Under the pieces are notes generated by a model, which searched no databases, was not told where the DNA came from, and was given only the letters and a program-made list of their open reading frames with translations. This document shows, piece after piece, positions 12,259 to 27,011 of a DNA stretch of 64,000 bases. The stretch is from NCBI GenBank assembly GCA_045837725.1, contig JBEWZL010000145.1, forward strand, positions 310,001 through 374,000, read 5' to 3'. How positions within the stretch are numbered: position 1 is the stretch's first letter; every line of letters starts with the position of its first letter. Origin of the DNA: Vermamoeba vermiformis. Lineage: Eukaryota; Tubulinea; Echinamoebida. The position numbers were made by a program, and so were the translations under genes.

Positions 12259-13241
12259 ATGGTAGCGCTCAAAAGATACGACAGCTTGACTAGTATTCAA
12301 GTTATTTTATACGCTGCATTTATCCCTCTTGTTGTAAGTCGCTATGATTTTGACACTCGCGGTATTTTGCGATCTTGCTAACACGATTCAATTTCACGTT
12401 TACAGATCACAGGAGCATTTTTGATTGCAGTGACAATATTTAGTAGCGATGTTCTTGTGGATTATAATATCGAGATGCTACAAAGGTGAGTAAACAAGCA
12501 TTGTCAGCTAGATTTACTCCGTTTATTTTCTAACTTTTGATAATTTAGATTCCGTGAAAGTATTTCAAAGTACACTTCAATGCTCATGGGCGGCACGATA
12601 GTATTTGGTATTCTGACACTAACCACGGGTGTTTGTGGCATCATTGCGTACTCACATTGGAAGTTCCCTCCCGGTCGTAAAATCGAGCTAATTTTCATTG
12701 TGGTACGTACAAAGTGTAATTACATTGACATTGTTGACTTACAAGAACAGCTGTCTGTTTTTCAAGTTGTTCTGGTCGGAATCGGTCTTGCTTGCTTCTT
12801 CTGGATCTACTTTGCTCGCATGATGCAGTACACTGTAGACTTCTGCTACTCGATCGGAAAGATTTGCGACACGAACGGCTTTGAGACAGAGAAGTGCGCA
12901 ATGACTGAAGAACAGTTTGACTACTGGTGCCTCTATCGGTTCCCATTGGTAGCTGACTTAGGTAAGCTTCTTCTGTCAAATATGTCTCGTTCAACTTACT
13001 AATGCCCGCTCTTTCCGTTAGCGATGTACGCGACTATTGCAGGCTCTATTGTTGCTGTAAGTTTTTGAAAAGCATGTAGATGTGTCAGACAGCGGTGACT
13101 AACTTCAATTCACAGTTCATTGGTACTTTCCCGTTGTGTTGCCATACAGAATTGATCTTCCGTATCAATCAGACCAATAATCCAAACGCTACTGCCGGAA
13201 ACGAGATGCCCACTGACATGAAATCAACTACGAGCGCTTAG
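12259..13241 (+). CDS. Four-transmembrane (tetraspan) membrane protein
   Basis: Six or seven exons from ATG 12259 to TAG 13241. Predicted helices: SIQVILYAAFIPLV plus ITGAFLIAVTIF, TSMLMGGTIVFGILTLTTG, VVLVGIGLACFFWIYFA, and AMYATIAGSIVAFIGTFPLC. Between helices 3 and 4 is an extracellular-type loop with four cysteines (CYSIGKICDTNGFETEKC ... YWC). The layout, with a short N-terminus, a small first loop, a Cys-bearing second loop and a short polar tail, is that of tetraspanin-like proteins. However, the hallmark CCG of true tetraspanins is absent. Role unknown. Confidence 0.7.
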
Positions 13242-13488
13242 AACAAGTAAATAGTGTAAATATGTACATATGTAAATTGTTAATTAAAGTTCGCCACAAT
13301 CCGAACCCTTAAGATAGTCGTCTTGCCATTCGCTGGTTTATTTTCGTTTTGCTGCGACGCGATTGGTCAATAAAAATAAATTGACGCCTGTCATTCATGT
13401 CACCAACCCAAATCAAACAAAATAAAACCGTTTTTCTTTATTATCTCGTTCAAACTCGCAGCAACAACGCAAACTTTTATAATTAACA

Positions 13489-14618
13489 ATGACTGAATAC
13501 AAGCTTGTCATCGTCGGTGGTGGAGGTGTCGGCAAATCCGCTCTCACTATTCAATTGATTCAAAACCGTAAGTTGAAACCTACCTGCTTTTTAATAGCAG
13601 TTGAACTGCGTCAGAGCAAGTAATTAACTCTATCATGTTATGAACAGACTTCGTTGATGAGTACGATCCTACCATTGAAGACAGTAAGTTTCAATTGACG
13701 CTTGAATATTTTTTGATTAGTTTAACGCCAAAAACCATCCAACAATTATGATAATTATAAATTGAATGGTGTTGCACGAAATTGAAAGAGTTTTGGACAT
13801 TAATTAAACGTTGGATTTTGTCATCCTCGATGGAATCAATAAAAAACCCACAAAATTAATTAATTGCATTAATAGGCTACAGAAAGCAAGTCAACATTGA
13901 TGAGGAAACTTGCCTCCTTGATATCCTCGATACTGCTGGTCAAGAGGAATATTCAGCCATGAGAGACCAATATGTAAGTTGCGGCAGTGATTAGTAACAC
14001 GTTAATAATAACACCATATAATATTATTATGCTATCGCCATTAATATACTATGCCAAACCAATTTCTAACTTTCCCCAAACCGACAGATGAGAACTGGTC
14101 AAGGTTTCTTGTTGGTCTACGCCATCAACTCTCGTTCATCCTTCGATGAATCCCACGACTTCCGCGCTCAAATTCTCAGGTAATTATTAATTTAGCAGTA
14201 TTTAGCGCTTTTGCCTAGTTCAGCAGTGACATTTCGTTGACACATAGTTTGACATGTGTCGTGATATTGCACAGAATTAAATTCTACTGTTGCACATTGT
14301 TGTATTAACATACCGAGGCACGCGTACTGATACCGTCTTATTTACAGAGTCAAGGACGCCGAGAAGGTCCCCATGGTGCTCGTGGGCAACAAATGCGATT
14401 TGGATGCTGAGAGACAAGTTACTACCCAAGAAGGTGAGGAGAGAGCCAAGCAATGGACTTGCCCGTTCTTCGAGACCTCTGCCAAGACCCGTGTTAACGT
14501 CGAAGAGTCTTTCTTCCAATTGGTTCGTGAGATCCGCAACCAAAGCAGCAACACTAAGGGCAGCAAGGCCGGAAAGGCTGCCGGTGGCAAGAGAAAGAAG
14601 GTTTGCAAGCTTTTGTAA
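13489..14618 (+). CDS. Ras-family small GTPase
   Basis: Five exons. The sequence is Ras-like throughout: [20 protein letters not shown] (P-loop with Gly at positions 12 and 13), effector region [27 protein letters not shown] (Gln61 present), NKCDL and ETSAKT. The tail is Lys-rich and ends CKLL; a Leu in the last position predicts geranylgeranylation rather than farnesylation. The intron between TIED and SYRKQ is nearly 190 nt, long for this locus. As a membrane-bound GTP switch it would drive growth or motility signalling. A poly(A)-like AATAAA lies about 110 bp past the stop, convergent with the thioredoxin reductase 3' UTR. Confidence 0.97.
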
Positions 14619-14921
14619 ATCTGCAGCTCCCTGCAATTATTAATTGTAAATCGATCTAACTGCCACACTATTTGGCGGTTGCTTCTTGTTTAGACTAGCG
14701 AATTATTTAATCTTTGTATCCTTATGGAATAAATAGTATTGTACATTAAAAATAGTACTCAGACTAGTTATTGGTGTGGGAATCGGATACCGCGGGATCT
14801 GGAAACGAACTTTCCAATCCCGGTTTTAAACTTAGACAATCCATAAGATTAACTATGAAACAAGTAATTTATTTATCTAGAAGTACTGGTACCGCACGCT
14901 TGATACAGTGTTTGGTATAAC

Positions 14922-14986
14922 TGTAATAAAATCAGCGCCACATCCGCACTCGTGGTGTTTCGAATGTGCGCTTCACGGCAATTACA
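14922..14986 (-). promoter_or_regulatory. SECIS element in the thioredoxin reductase 3' UTR
   Basis: Read on the minus strand, this segment folds as a eukaryotic SECIS. Lower stem TGTAAT (14986-14981) pairs with ATTACA (14927-14922). The 5' quartet GTGA (14976-14973) faces TGAT (14934-14931), giving the non-Watson-Crick core with tandem G.A pairs. The upper stem GCGC-ACATTCG pairs with CGGATGT-g-GCGC (11 bp with one bulged G). The apical loop begins AAACACC, so the AAA lies exactly 12 nt after the quartet, which is the canonical spacing. It sits about 145 nt beyond the UGA codon. The quartet is GUGA rather than the usual AUGA. Pairing was done by hand. Confidence 0.85.
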
Positions 14987-15124
14987 ATCCACCGCACCAA
15001 ATCGCGCAGCAAAGGGAGGGCTTTATGCCTGCTGTTGGCGGTCGTTGTTGTTCTCTACAAGCCTCGAGTCATTAGAGACTTCGACGGCGAGGAGCACTAA
15101 CAACGCCGCGTGTCAACAGCAGGC

Positions 15125-17532
<2,408 letters not shown>

Positions 17533-17650
17533 TTAAATAGGCAATATTCAATACTTCGTCACGAGCTGCAACGACTTGTTTCAGTTGTTTACTTGCATAA
17601 AATAGAGGAAACTCACTTTTTTATTCTGAAGTTACTAACGCACATACGTG
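17533..17650. promoter_or_regulatory. Compact bidirectional promoter between thioredoxin reductase and TilS
   Basis: Only 118 bp separate the two divergent start codons (17532 on minus, 17651 on plus). Both products carry a predicted mitochondrial leader. The segment is AT-rich with no ORF of its own, so it must hold both transcription starts unless they lie inside the flanking genes. No TATA-like element was convincing. Confidence 0.55.
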
Positions 17651-20099
17651 ATGCTCGCGCGACAGATCGGCAATTGTGTTAAGCATATATCGAGGAGTAG
17701 GGCATGTGCGGTAAGCTATATTAATATGAGGCAGTGTTGTTCATGGATCTAATTTTATTAATGCACAGATCAGCCACCAAAAATTCCAAAAAAATCGAAA
17801 GACATCTTGTATTAACAATATCGGTGAGTTTATATTAGTGCAGACGAGGCAACGTCATACGGTTATTGTGGAATATTTTGCAGTAAAATAACATGCTTTG
17901 TTTCTCTTAGAGCCACTGTCGAGGCTCCAAACATGTCCCAATCGAGAGACACGAAGATTTTATACCGTGGAGAAACCGTTGGATCAAAAACTTGTGCCTT
18001 CGCCAATCATAATGACAAAGGGCAATGTCGGAGATCAGTCAAAACCAATCACAGCGCAAGAATTTGATGAAATAATGAAGAAATTGGATCTAAAAATTAC
18101 ACCAAACTCTAAAATAGGTACGTGCATGCAGTGGTAATTGATTTAGGTTTGACCGATTCGGATCTAGTTATTGGCTTATCCGGAGGAGCTGATAGCATTG
18201 CCCTGACTCTACTACTCCATGAATACTGCAAAAAACATAATATCGTGTTGCATACCGCCACTGTGGATCACAAATTGCGTACAGAAGCCAAAACAGAGGC
18301 CAAGTTAGTTAACGAATGGATGACCAAATTAGGCATTCAGCATCACGTGCTCGAGCTGAAGTGGAAGGACGCACCTCCACAGAGCCAGATCCAAGAGCTC
18401 GCTAGACAAAGGCGTTATGAACTCTTGCACAACATTTGCGTGTAAGTGTCTAGATGTCACAGTTGACACGTCGCTTGGTTTTTAACTCCGTTGACTACAG
18501 TGAGCTAGGGGCCAGTTATCTCTTCACGGCGCACCACTCCGATGATCAAGTGGAGACATTTTTGTTGAGAGTGGCGCATTATTCTAACAGCGATGGACTT
18601 GCGGGCATGTATCGTATCAAAAAGTTCATGGACATCACTGTAGTTAGACCTTTATTAAGCTTAAGCAAGGTAAGAGATCCAACCGCGTACGCGGAATTAT
18701 TAATGTTCGTTCAGGAGCGAGCGATTGCAACGTGCATGGCAAATAATCAACCCTGGGTTGAAGATCCTTCGAATGAGTCCGATAAATATCACCGCTCAAG
18801 GTAGGTATAATTGCTGCGGCACTCACAAGATGGGACACAAAATACCTTCTTAAAAATTTCCCTTGTCTTGTTCCCACATTAAATTTGACCTCGTTTGTTT
18901 ACACGTCATAAAACTGGGCCGTGAGCAACCTACTTACCGAGCAAAGCGGATTGGATTGCCCCGGCTAGTTGTTCAACCTTTGAAATCTGAATGGCATGCA
19001 AAGGGGTGTCTTCTGCATAATTGCTCGCTTCTTTTTTTTTTTGTTTACAGCGCGTCCTGATACTTCATCTTCAGAATTCGCCAAGGACTAGCTGCTTTGG
19101 CTCCTACAGTTCCTGCTGACAGATTTTTATCGATTATTGGTGATTTTAGGAAACTTCGCGACTTTTATCACAGCAAAGTGGAGGCTGTACGTACCAAATT
19201 CGTCCTTCTAGCTGCAATCAGAGCTAATAGTAGACTATAGTTCGTTTCTAAATACGTGACTGCGTGTCCTGAGTACGGCTACGTCACATTTAACAGCAAA
19301 GATTACGCGACACTTGATTTCAGCACTGCTTATCGTGTGCTGATCAGATTGACACTGCACATTGGTGGACGTGATTACGCGTCGAATTTTAAGGCATTAA
19401 GGTAAGACAGGTGACTAGTAATGCCAAGTACAACTTTTGAACGCTTTGTCAGGGGTTTACATTTGGATATTTTGGCGAAGGAGAAGACCGTGTCACAGAC
19501 ACTCGGCATCTGCTGGATTCACTCACCAGAGGTACTTTAATAATCGCGGCATAGTAATGTGCTCATAGTCTTTGCAGCAATTGCCCAAAACTACAACAGT
19601 GCGGGATGCGATGGCATTGTCAGATCAACAAAATCTGCTGGTGCCCGAGAAGAAGGCAAAGGAAGGAAAGATAATTTATATTAGCAGACAACCCTCGACA
19701 GATACTAAAGAGCCCTTGACTATAAATGGCGTCACTGATTACATGGGCTACTGGCGGATCAACATCGAATCCAAGTCTAATAATGTACGTACGATGCGGT
19801 AGATGCGTAGCAGTGACTAACAGCCTATTTGCATCTAGACAAAGGAGCTCTATGCAGTGTGCGGCCCTTTGAACGAGAAAATGAAGCAGGTTTTGACCGG
19901 CAGCAATCGCTACAAACGGATGCGAAACAAAGATCGCGTGCCATACAAAGCAATACTTGGACTACCAATTATCGTCGACCGAGACAATAATTTAGTTGCT
20001 GCCCCTCATTTCAACATTTATCTACGAAAAGATCTTCGAATCCAAATTACTCCCATGCCGAAGCACGTGTTAATCCTTGGCAACATCGAAAAGAATTAA
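17651..20099 (+). CDS. Mitochondrial tRNA(Ile)-lysidine synthase-like PP-loop ATPase
   Basis: Exon 1 (ATG 17651) gives MLARQIGNCVKHISRS, a short amphipathic basic leader. It splices in phase to a small exon at 17770-17822 and then to the exon at 17919. The core has the PP-loop IGLSGGADSIALTLLLHEY (after the splice near 18148), the HATVDHKLR-like strand (TATVDHKLR), and YLFTAHHSDDQVETFLLR, all TilS signatures. VEDPSNESDKYHRSRIR is also a TilS block. TilS converts C34 of tRNA-Ile(CAU) to lysidine so that it reads AUA. A nuclear gene with a presequence implies a mitochondrial genome that encodes tRNA-Ile(CAU). The C-terminal 300 residues are poorly conserved. Stop TAA 20097. Confidence 0.88.
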
Positions 20100-20240
20100 G
20101 ACACCAATAGGCCGAATAAAGTAAGATATTTAACGAAAGCCAGTTCCTTTTTTCGCACGAAGTTACGTAACTTTAATTTTACTAACTCTGAGAATTTGGT
20201 GAGAACAAACCGACTCTCTTTTTTTGACAGGTTATATTTG

Positions 20241-22197
20241 ATGCAGCGCAGTATTTGCCAGTTGTTAGCAGCAATGAAAAAGAGCACAACATTCTCACTA
20301 GTGGTAAGCCAAAATTTGATAAACGTCGAGCAACGGATCTAATTTATGCTGTTCAGGATATAATGCGAGAGCAAGAGGCAGAGTCCTCTCGTTCAACAGA
20401 GCATATGGAACCCTCTCAAGACAACAGTAAGTCGTAGCTCTGTTTTCGTTGCTGATCTGATCTGATCTAATCTGCAGCTTGCGAGCAAACCGCAGAAAAA
20501 ATTGTTGAGGCCTACCATAACGAGATTATGAGTAAGTTAGTCATGTATTAATAAAGTACATTATTTAAGATTTTTTAGACGATGAACAAGTGGCTCGTGA
20601 ACTGGCTACCGAATACGATGAAGATCTCGCTCTCGAATGGCAAAATAGAGAGCGAGCTGATTTGATTCACTCTCACCCGAGGAATTTCGATGCAATCGAG
20701 TCAGATTATGTGAGTTTGGATCAAAACTGCGAAGACGACGACAAATACGAAAGCGACGAATATGGGGACTATGAGAACACAACAAAAGAAATGAAGTACG
20801 TGGCACCGAAGAACCTTCGTACCGGTGAGAATGAAACAGAGTTCAAAACATATTCAACGCGCAACACTGGAGTGAAAGAGTTCAAAAAGCAGAAGAGATT
20901 TATTGCCAAGCAATACAAATCAGCTGTGAACGTATTTCAAATCAAACAAGAAGACAGCGGTACGTGCATATACATCCAGAGTGCTATTAAATTTACATAT
21001 TAATCTTGCGCAGACTACGGAAGGATCATAAGCCCCAATCTCAATAAAATCTATTGCTTCTGGGATGGGTTGACGCGCAAGGCACATGTCTTAAAGAAAG
21101 TCAAAATGCTTCGCGGCATCACTGACGGGTAAGCTCTGTCACTGCTGACTATAAGATACTAACGTATATTACCTCAGACAATTAGTCCTCGTAAAAATTA
21201 GACGATATCAGGAGAGCGTCGTAGATATCATTCACGCGTACGATTCACAAGAAGAAGCAGCGTTGTTCGAAATGGGCGAGATTGTGACACGTGATCCACT
21301 CGAGCACTTGCCCGTGGAAGTGATACGCATAGTCCTCGAGCAGATGGAAAGTCAGTATGCCATGGACATGCTGCGACAAGTACGAGCACTTTGCATAGTA
21401 TACATAATGATGATTAATAACCTTATTTCGTTAGGTAAGCAAACATTGGAACGTTATTGCAAAAGAACACAGTCCCGCCAAATATTTACCGCGCAAGATT
21501 CAGTTAGAACGGCGCATCAAAGAGATCGAGTGGGCAGAACTATCGAAGTATCATTGGCTATTATACAACGACAATATTCAGCTCAACATTGTGTCGAGTG
21601 AGCAATGCAAGTTTTTTTGGGCGTCTGGCATTTACCACTTCAAAAGAAATTGTGATTTGCAAGCCCGTGTGCTGTCCATCGCCGAGAATGTTTGGAACCA
21701 ATTCGCGCCAGAACATCAACGAACAGTGCAAAAACAGGCTAACGGTACCGAAGACAAGCTATTTACCTTCATCAAGTGTTTTTATTTGCAATACAAAGAC
21801 GAACAGATAGAGAAATTTTGCATCGTTGGTATTGTGGTCGTGGATCAAGTTACATGAACGCGAAGATCTGGCCAAGTTAGATATACCGACGTACTTTAGA
21901 GAGTTTCTCGTACAATCTGCTCGCTACTGCGTAGATACTTTCATCACTGGTTTGAAAACCACGTTAACTACCACTCCGAGTTTTCAGTTGCCGGCGATAC
22001 GTGCGCGAATTGATTTCTTAGAAGAGCGATGGAAATTGTTGCTGGAGCAGCCAGTGGTATCAATTGAAGAGGATTTTACCATTGCGAGCGAGCCGTCAAG
22101 TGACTCAGATTCGTGGCGCGAGTATTTTAGCAGCGATTCTGATGACGGAAGTCTATCCGATGATCCTGATCGAGATTATTGGAAGGCAGATATGTAA
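20241..22197 (+). CDS. F-box protein with UIM-like and acidic regions; one-base frame shift near 21,820
   Basis: The start ATG 20241 (MQRSICQLLAAMKKS) splices at 20302 to DIMREQEAESS, with introns of about 50 nt throughout. An acidic helix DEDLALEWQNRERADL resembles a ubiquitin-interacting motif. An F-box follows at about 21296-21460 (DPLEHLPVEVIRIVLEQM ... LRQVSKHWNVIA). The C-terminal half is helical and ends in an acidic Ser/Asp tail. Between 21811 and 21855 the frame encoding YKDEQIEKFC must pass to the frame encoding LWSWIKLHEREDL; no GT-AG intron fits, so there is a one-base shift, either real or a sequencing error. The likely role is substrate recruitment to an SCF ligase. It starts 142 bp after TilS. 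Confidence 0.72.
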
Positions 22198-22900
22198 ATA
22201 GTAATAAAGAATATGTAGTTGAAATTTGATTGGGTTTTGACACGTAGCTCCGTCAAGAAATATTGAGCTGGATTTTGTTGTTTAGTATGTTCAAGTCAAC
22301 ACTGATGCGTCGCATGCAATATTGGTGTCAAATGAGGCAACAAACCATTACAAATAATAATGATATTTTTTGATCAAGCTGATCCTGACTGCCAGTGCAG
22401 GTTGTCGAACTCCTATTAATGATTGGTCTATTCTGTACAACGTGAAACCTTTGGTACTCATCAACTTGCATAAGAAGGTTCGTTATCTAATTTTAAAACA
22501 ATTATTTTTATAAACTAATAATAATTTTTGTTGAGTTTAATTTCCTCGTGCATTGCGCGTATTAAATATTGGTCAATATATATTACCTATATTTAATTTC
22601 TACTACACCTTTCAATCCGTAAATAGTACATCCAAATTAATTTGTCCTTACTCTACAGAACCGCTTTCTACGCTGACCTTCGGGCTTAATATTGAAGCAC
22701 AACATTCAGTAGCAAGTTAACGAAATTATTACGCGTTATGTAACGTGCATGTGGGTGCCAAGATTATGCTTTAATCTTGCTGGAGATTAAAGTGCTCCAT
22801 TTTAAGTAACGCAAACTGAAAAGTTTCAAAAGCATCAGCCTCATATAGTAACCACAAGACCTCCGTGGTGATCAGTACACGCTATTACGTGCTAGCAACA
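22198..22900. other. Intergenic, 700 bp
   Basis: AT-rich sequence with no ORF above background and no recognisable RNA gene. It holds the F-box 3' UTR (an AATAAA-like stretch about 10 bp after the stop) and the promoter of the 7-TM gene. Confidence 0.5.
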
Positions 22901-24827
22901 ATGGGTAGCTATTACAAATATTTGGCGGTTACGCTGCTCTTCGGTAAGTTAATGGTGGATGCTTGCTTAAATATTGTAAAATAGGATTAAATATTAACGT
23001 GACGTGTAATATAGGGCTCTTTCTTCAAGCCACTGCGCTTGAATTTTTGGATCCTCCCGAGTTGCGCAACATTGTATGTTCGTTTAAATTACCTTAAATT
23101 TAATTTTTTTGCTCCTTATTAATAATAATATGATTTGATAACGAGGAGCTCACCCTTATTGACGGATAAATACACCCTCGCTACAAGTCGGCTCGTGTAC
23201 TCACTTCCTTTTTTAGACATTGGCTTCGCCGCGAAACAAAATAGTAGGAGCAGCTGATTTTAAATTTGACGTTACGGGACGTGTAGTATTATTCAATGAA
23301 ACAGCAGATCTCACGGATAAGTAAGTCAAGAAAGGATTGGATCTCGGTCGAGCGTTAATTAAATTTTTTTTCTAGAATCGTTATGTATGAGGGAACATAT
23401 CCCAATATGATCGATTTTTTTGCCGCGAATAGTGGTGCCAAGGGTATAATTATGATCTCTGGAGCAACTCCGAGTAAGTGTTCACAATTTCAAATTTGGG
23501 AATTATTGAACCGTGCCACTAATCCACATTACATAATAACAGTTGATATTCCTGGCATTTCCAACTACGTCATTCAATATGGATTCTTTCCGGATTTTTC
23601 GATCCCAGCAGTTCAAGTTGCTCGCATTCGTTGGGAGGAACTCGCACGCTATGTGGACGAAGGCAAAGACGTTATAGTGAGAATACGCGATGACGGTAAT
23701 TAAGAAGAATCAATTTTGAGTCATTTGTAACGGAATTTTAACCGTCGGATCTGAGCAGATTTGAATCAATGGGAAGTCATGATGGAATCAGGCTGGATGA
23801 TATTCTTCTCAGTATTCATGTCACTATTCTCCTTTGTTTGTCTCGCATTGGCCGTGTACAAGTTCATCATGTTCTCGCGCACAAAAGGTTGCATAGGCCG
23901 AAAGGGTCAACTGAGTGTCACGCAAACAATGCTCGTGTTCGAGATGTGCGGCAATGGATGTACGTAAATTCTAATTTAATTTTTCCATTATAGCCTAATA
24001 AGGAAATAATTTAGTGCGATTTATTGCGTGTGCCGTGGACTCGATGATGTCACGCAAGTTATTGTCATTTATGGGCAGTCAATTGTTGTTCACGACGCAC
24101 TGGCCCTTTGTTATCGTCAATTTGCTCATGGTCAGCTTCTATTGGTGAGTACAATATTATTACTATTGTATGTGTATTGACGAGACTAACATCGTATGTG
24201 ACAGGCACGAACTGATGTCCAAGACTAAAGTGAAGATCAATCGTAATCTCAGCAAGTTTAACATTCCATTTTGGGTCATTTTTGCAGTATTTGTGGCCCT
24301 CGAATGGACTCAGAGCGTGTTGCGTGGCTTGGCATTGAATTTCAACTTGTTCCTTATCATCGTTGGTATTGCCTATGTGGTGATTGCATTGGCTTGTATT
24401 ATATTTTATTACATCACTGGTGTCAAGCTCCAACGAAAACTGCGCAATTCGAAAGTCGAGAAGATTAGTGGCACGAGAATGAAACGTCTCAATAAGGTAC
24501 CTTGGATCCGCCCAAAAAAAGTCATTCCTTCATTACTGACACTATTATTAGGCCTCGGCACTCATCTACGCGAGTTCCGGTGGTGTGATAGTGTGGGTGA
24601 TTGGTATCATTGTTGGTGGATTGACGAATACGTTCTGGATTCCATGGGGCTACTTTGCCGTGTGGTTCATTATTTTCTTCTCAACGACCTTCATCAGCTT
24701 GATGCACTTGTTGGCCATCCAGGAGCCGAGACCGTGTGGCCCTGGAAAGAGCTCCACGGCCATGTCAAGCACGCAGAAGTCTGGCTCAGCCCCGACCAAC
24801 ACCACCAACTCGACTTTGGTGGATTAA
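22901..24827 (+). CDS. Secretory-pathway 7-TM protein with a protease-associated-like lumenal domain
   Basis: Begins MGSYYKYLAVTLLFGLFLQ, a signal peptide. The lumenal part resembles a PA domain: FDVTGRVVLFNETADLTD, YEGTYPNMIDFFAANSGAKG and IIMISGATP, then VDIPGISNYVIQYG. Seven hydrophobic segments follow from about 23790 to 24715 (MIFFSVFMSLFSFVCLALAV first), including VIFAVFVALEWTQSVLRGL and TNTFWIPWGYFAVWFIIFF. The tail is Ser/Thr-rich and probably cytosolic. PA-like ectodomain plus 7 TM suggests a sorting receptor or GPCR-like protein; I cannot name a family. Nine or so exons, stop TAA. Confidence 0.72.
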
Positions 24828-25221
24828 ACGAGATCTGCTCGTTAACCTTGTACGTATCTCCCTTGTATAAATATATTTTTGAAGTTCGTGAAATCGGCGA
24901 AGTTTTTCGGAATTCTGTGGATGACGGGTGACAGGCGGAATTGTAGGTAAAGTTGCCGATCTGCCCATTTCCCTAGCAGGAAGGTCAGGTTAGCTACATA
25001 TCTATCTTTCGTTAGGTAAAATTTCATATATAGATGTCAATGATAAGTTCTCAAGGTCGAATTCCAGCTGGTGATCCATTTCGTTTTTTCTCGTGTCGGA
25101 AATTTAGTTGTGTTTATGAATTTTAATCGGTGACGTAAATAGAGAAATGTTCGCCGCGCTATTGAATCCGGATTATTTCAATTGAACACCACAACAGACG
25201 ATATTAATCCATTTTTAAATA
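24828..25221. other. Intergenic, 390 bp
   Basis: No supported gene. Short frames here are not spliced to anything and show no domain. Presumably the 3' UTR of the 7-TM gene and the promoter of the C2/EF-hand gene. Confidence 0.5.
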
Positions 25222-27011
25222 ATGACCAGCATCAAGAATACTTTTACTATTATTATACAAAAAGGAAACGGTTTACGTGCTGCAGACCTGAACGGTACGT
25301 CTTCGTGAATTAAGCTGAAGCTAAATTAATTTGTTTGTATCAAATAGGCAAGTCAGATCCGTACGTCGTAGTTGGATGGGGCAATGATCCCGTAAAACAG
25401 CGAAAGAAAACACCAGTTAAGCACGCTACCTTAGTAAGTTATTACAATAAATCAATAATCCACCCATTTAATTGTCCAGAGGGATTTATGACGTTTACAT
25501 TTTGTGTAGGATCCAATTTGGAATGCCTCCTTTGAGTTGTAAGTACTCTATAAAATCGAATTAAATATCTAATGTCATACAGTGGTGTTCAGGAGCAAAC
25601 AGGCTCATTAACATCGATTCTGGAGCTTGACGTGTGGGACAAAGATCTGATAGGCAAAGATGATTATCGTACGAGCCACAGCATATTATAAATACTTGCA
25701 TGAATTAAATTATATTACTATTTACTAGTTGGTTACGCCACAATCGACGTTGCACAACTTTTTGCAACAAAGAAATCGGTGCACGATCTAATCCTGACAC
25801 TTCGCCCGAGGACGGATACGAAGAAAAAAACAGCAGCTAAAATCAAAGGAACAATTTCAGTATCAATTTCATTTCCGCCAGCGGTATGATACGATTTCAC
25901 GCGTGTGATCCGCAATTAATTTCCTTTTATAGATGTTGGTAGACAATGAAGAGATCAAGTCTCTACAAAGAGTATCAAAATGTATTTACATAACATTACA
26001 TATGAAATGGTATTAATATTTGCTTAGTCGGCAACGATATGATTGCACAGTTGGTCGTGGATTACCACGCAATTGCTAAAGAAGGAAAAATCTCCGGCAA
26101 ATCTGCAGTGATGCAATTAGCACGTGAAGCACATGTAATTGACATGTTGGTACGACTTCTCGAACGGCAGTTCAATACTTCATAAACTAACTTCAGTCCA
26201 GATCGATTTATCAGACGGTCAACAAACAAACGCAATAGATCCGCGCTTGAAAGACAAAGTATTTTCAGATCCAGCACTTGAAGACGTATTCTACGGTCAA
26301 CTGCTTCGCATGTTTGATATCAACCACGACGGTGAAATTTCATTAGAAGAATTTGTTATGGGCCTGTCAAGTCTGTCGAGTGGTACACGCGCCGAAAAGG
26401 CTGCACGTAAGTTACAGACAGCTGTCAAAATTCCTGTGGGCACTTGCATTGACAAGCACTATATGCAGTATACTTTACCGTGAATGATCTCAACGGTGAC
26501 GGAGAGCTAGACCGCGATGAAGTGTACAAGATGCAATCAGGTGTATTCGCAGCTGTCAAAGCAGCCTTTGCAGTCGGATTGCGAGAAGGCATTCAAGAGC
26601 TCATTGCACCCAAGGGACCGTTGACGCGACCTGCATTTGAAGACTTGATGCGCACTTTATTGCCGATATTTGATCTCGAAGAGGTCATTCAATTCGCTAC
26701 TGCAGCTGTATTCGTAAGCTTGATATTAAGCATATATACTTACAATAGTCTTAATGTCGTCCTTAGGAAATGCAAGACAAGGACAAGAACGGCAAAATAT
26801 CAAAAGAAGAGTTCGCTGAATGGTACTTGGACGACGAACAGCGATTAAAAATGAAGCGTGAGTAGTGTTAATTAATTAATATACTAATATAGTGGATTTA
26901 ACGAGTTATATTATGATAGAACTGATTGAAGCCAAAGCCACGCCGATCATTCAAGCCAAAGCACGCGCCATTGAAAAGAAACTAACGGCTGCACTGGCCA
27001 AGTACTTTTAA
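25222..27011 (+). CDS. C2-domain protein with EF-hands
   Basis: The N-terminal C2 domain is spread over four exons: IIQKGNGLRAADLNGKSDPYV, an ELDVWDKDLIGKDDY loop supplying Ca2+-binding aspartates, and VGYATIDVAQLF. A linker leads to an EF-hand region with at least three loops: DINHDGEISLEEF (about 26320), DLNGDGELDRDEV (about 26488) and DKDKNGKISKEEF (about 26778), all with Asp/Asn at the ligand positions and Glu at position 12. The C-terminus is an Ala/Lys-rich helix. It probably binds membranes and responds to Ca2+ in the cytosol. No catalytic domain is seen. The combination suits a Ca2+ sensor or adaptor. Confidence 0.85.

Noticed and set aside
24842-25027. Minus-strand ORFs after the 7-TM gene
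   Set aside because: Short, mutually overlapping frames in AT-rich DNA with no features.
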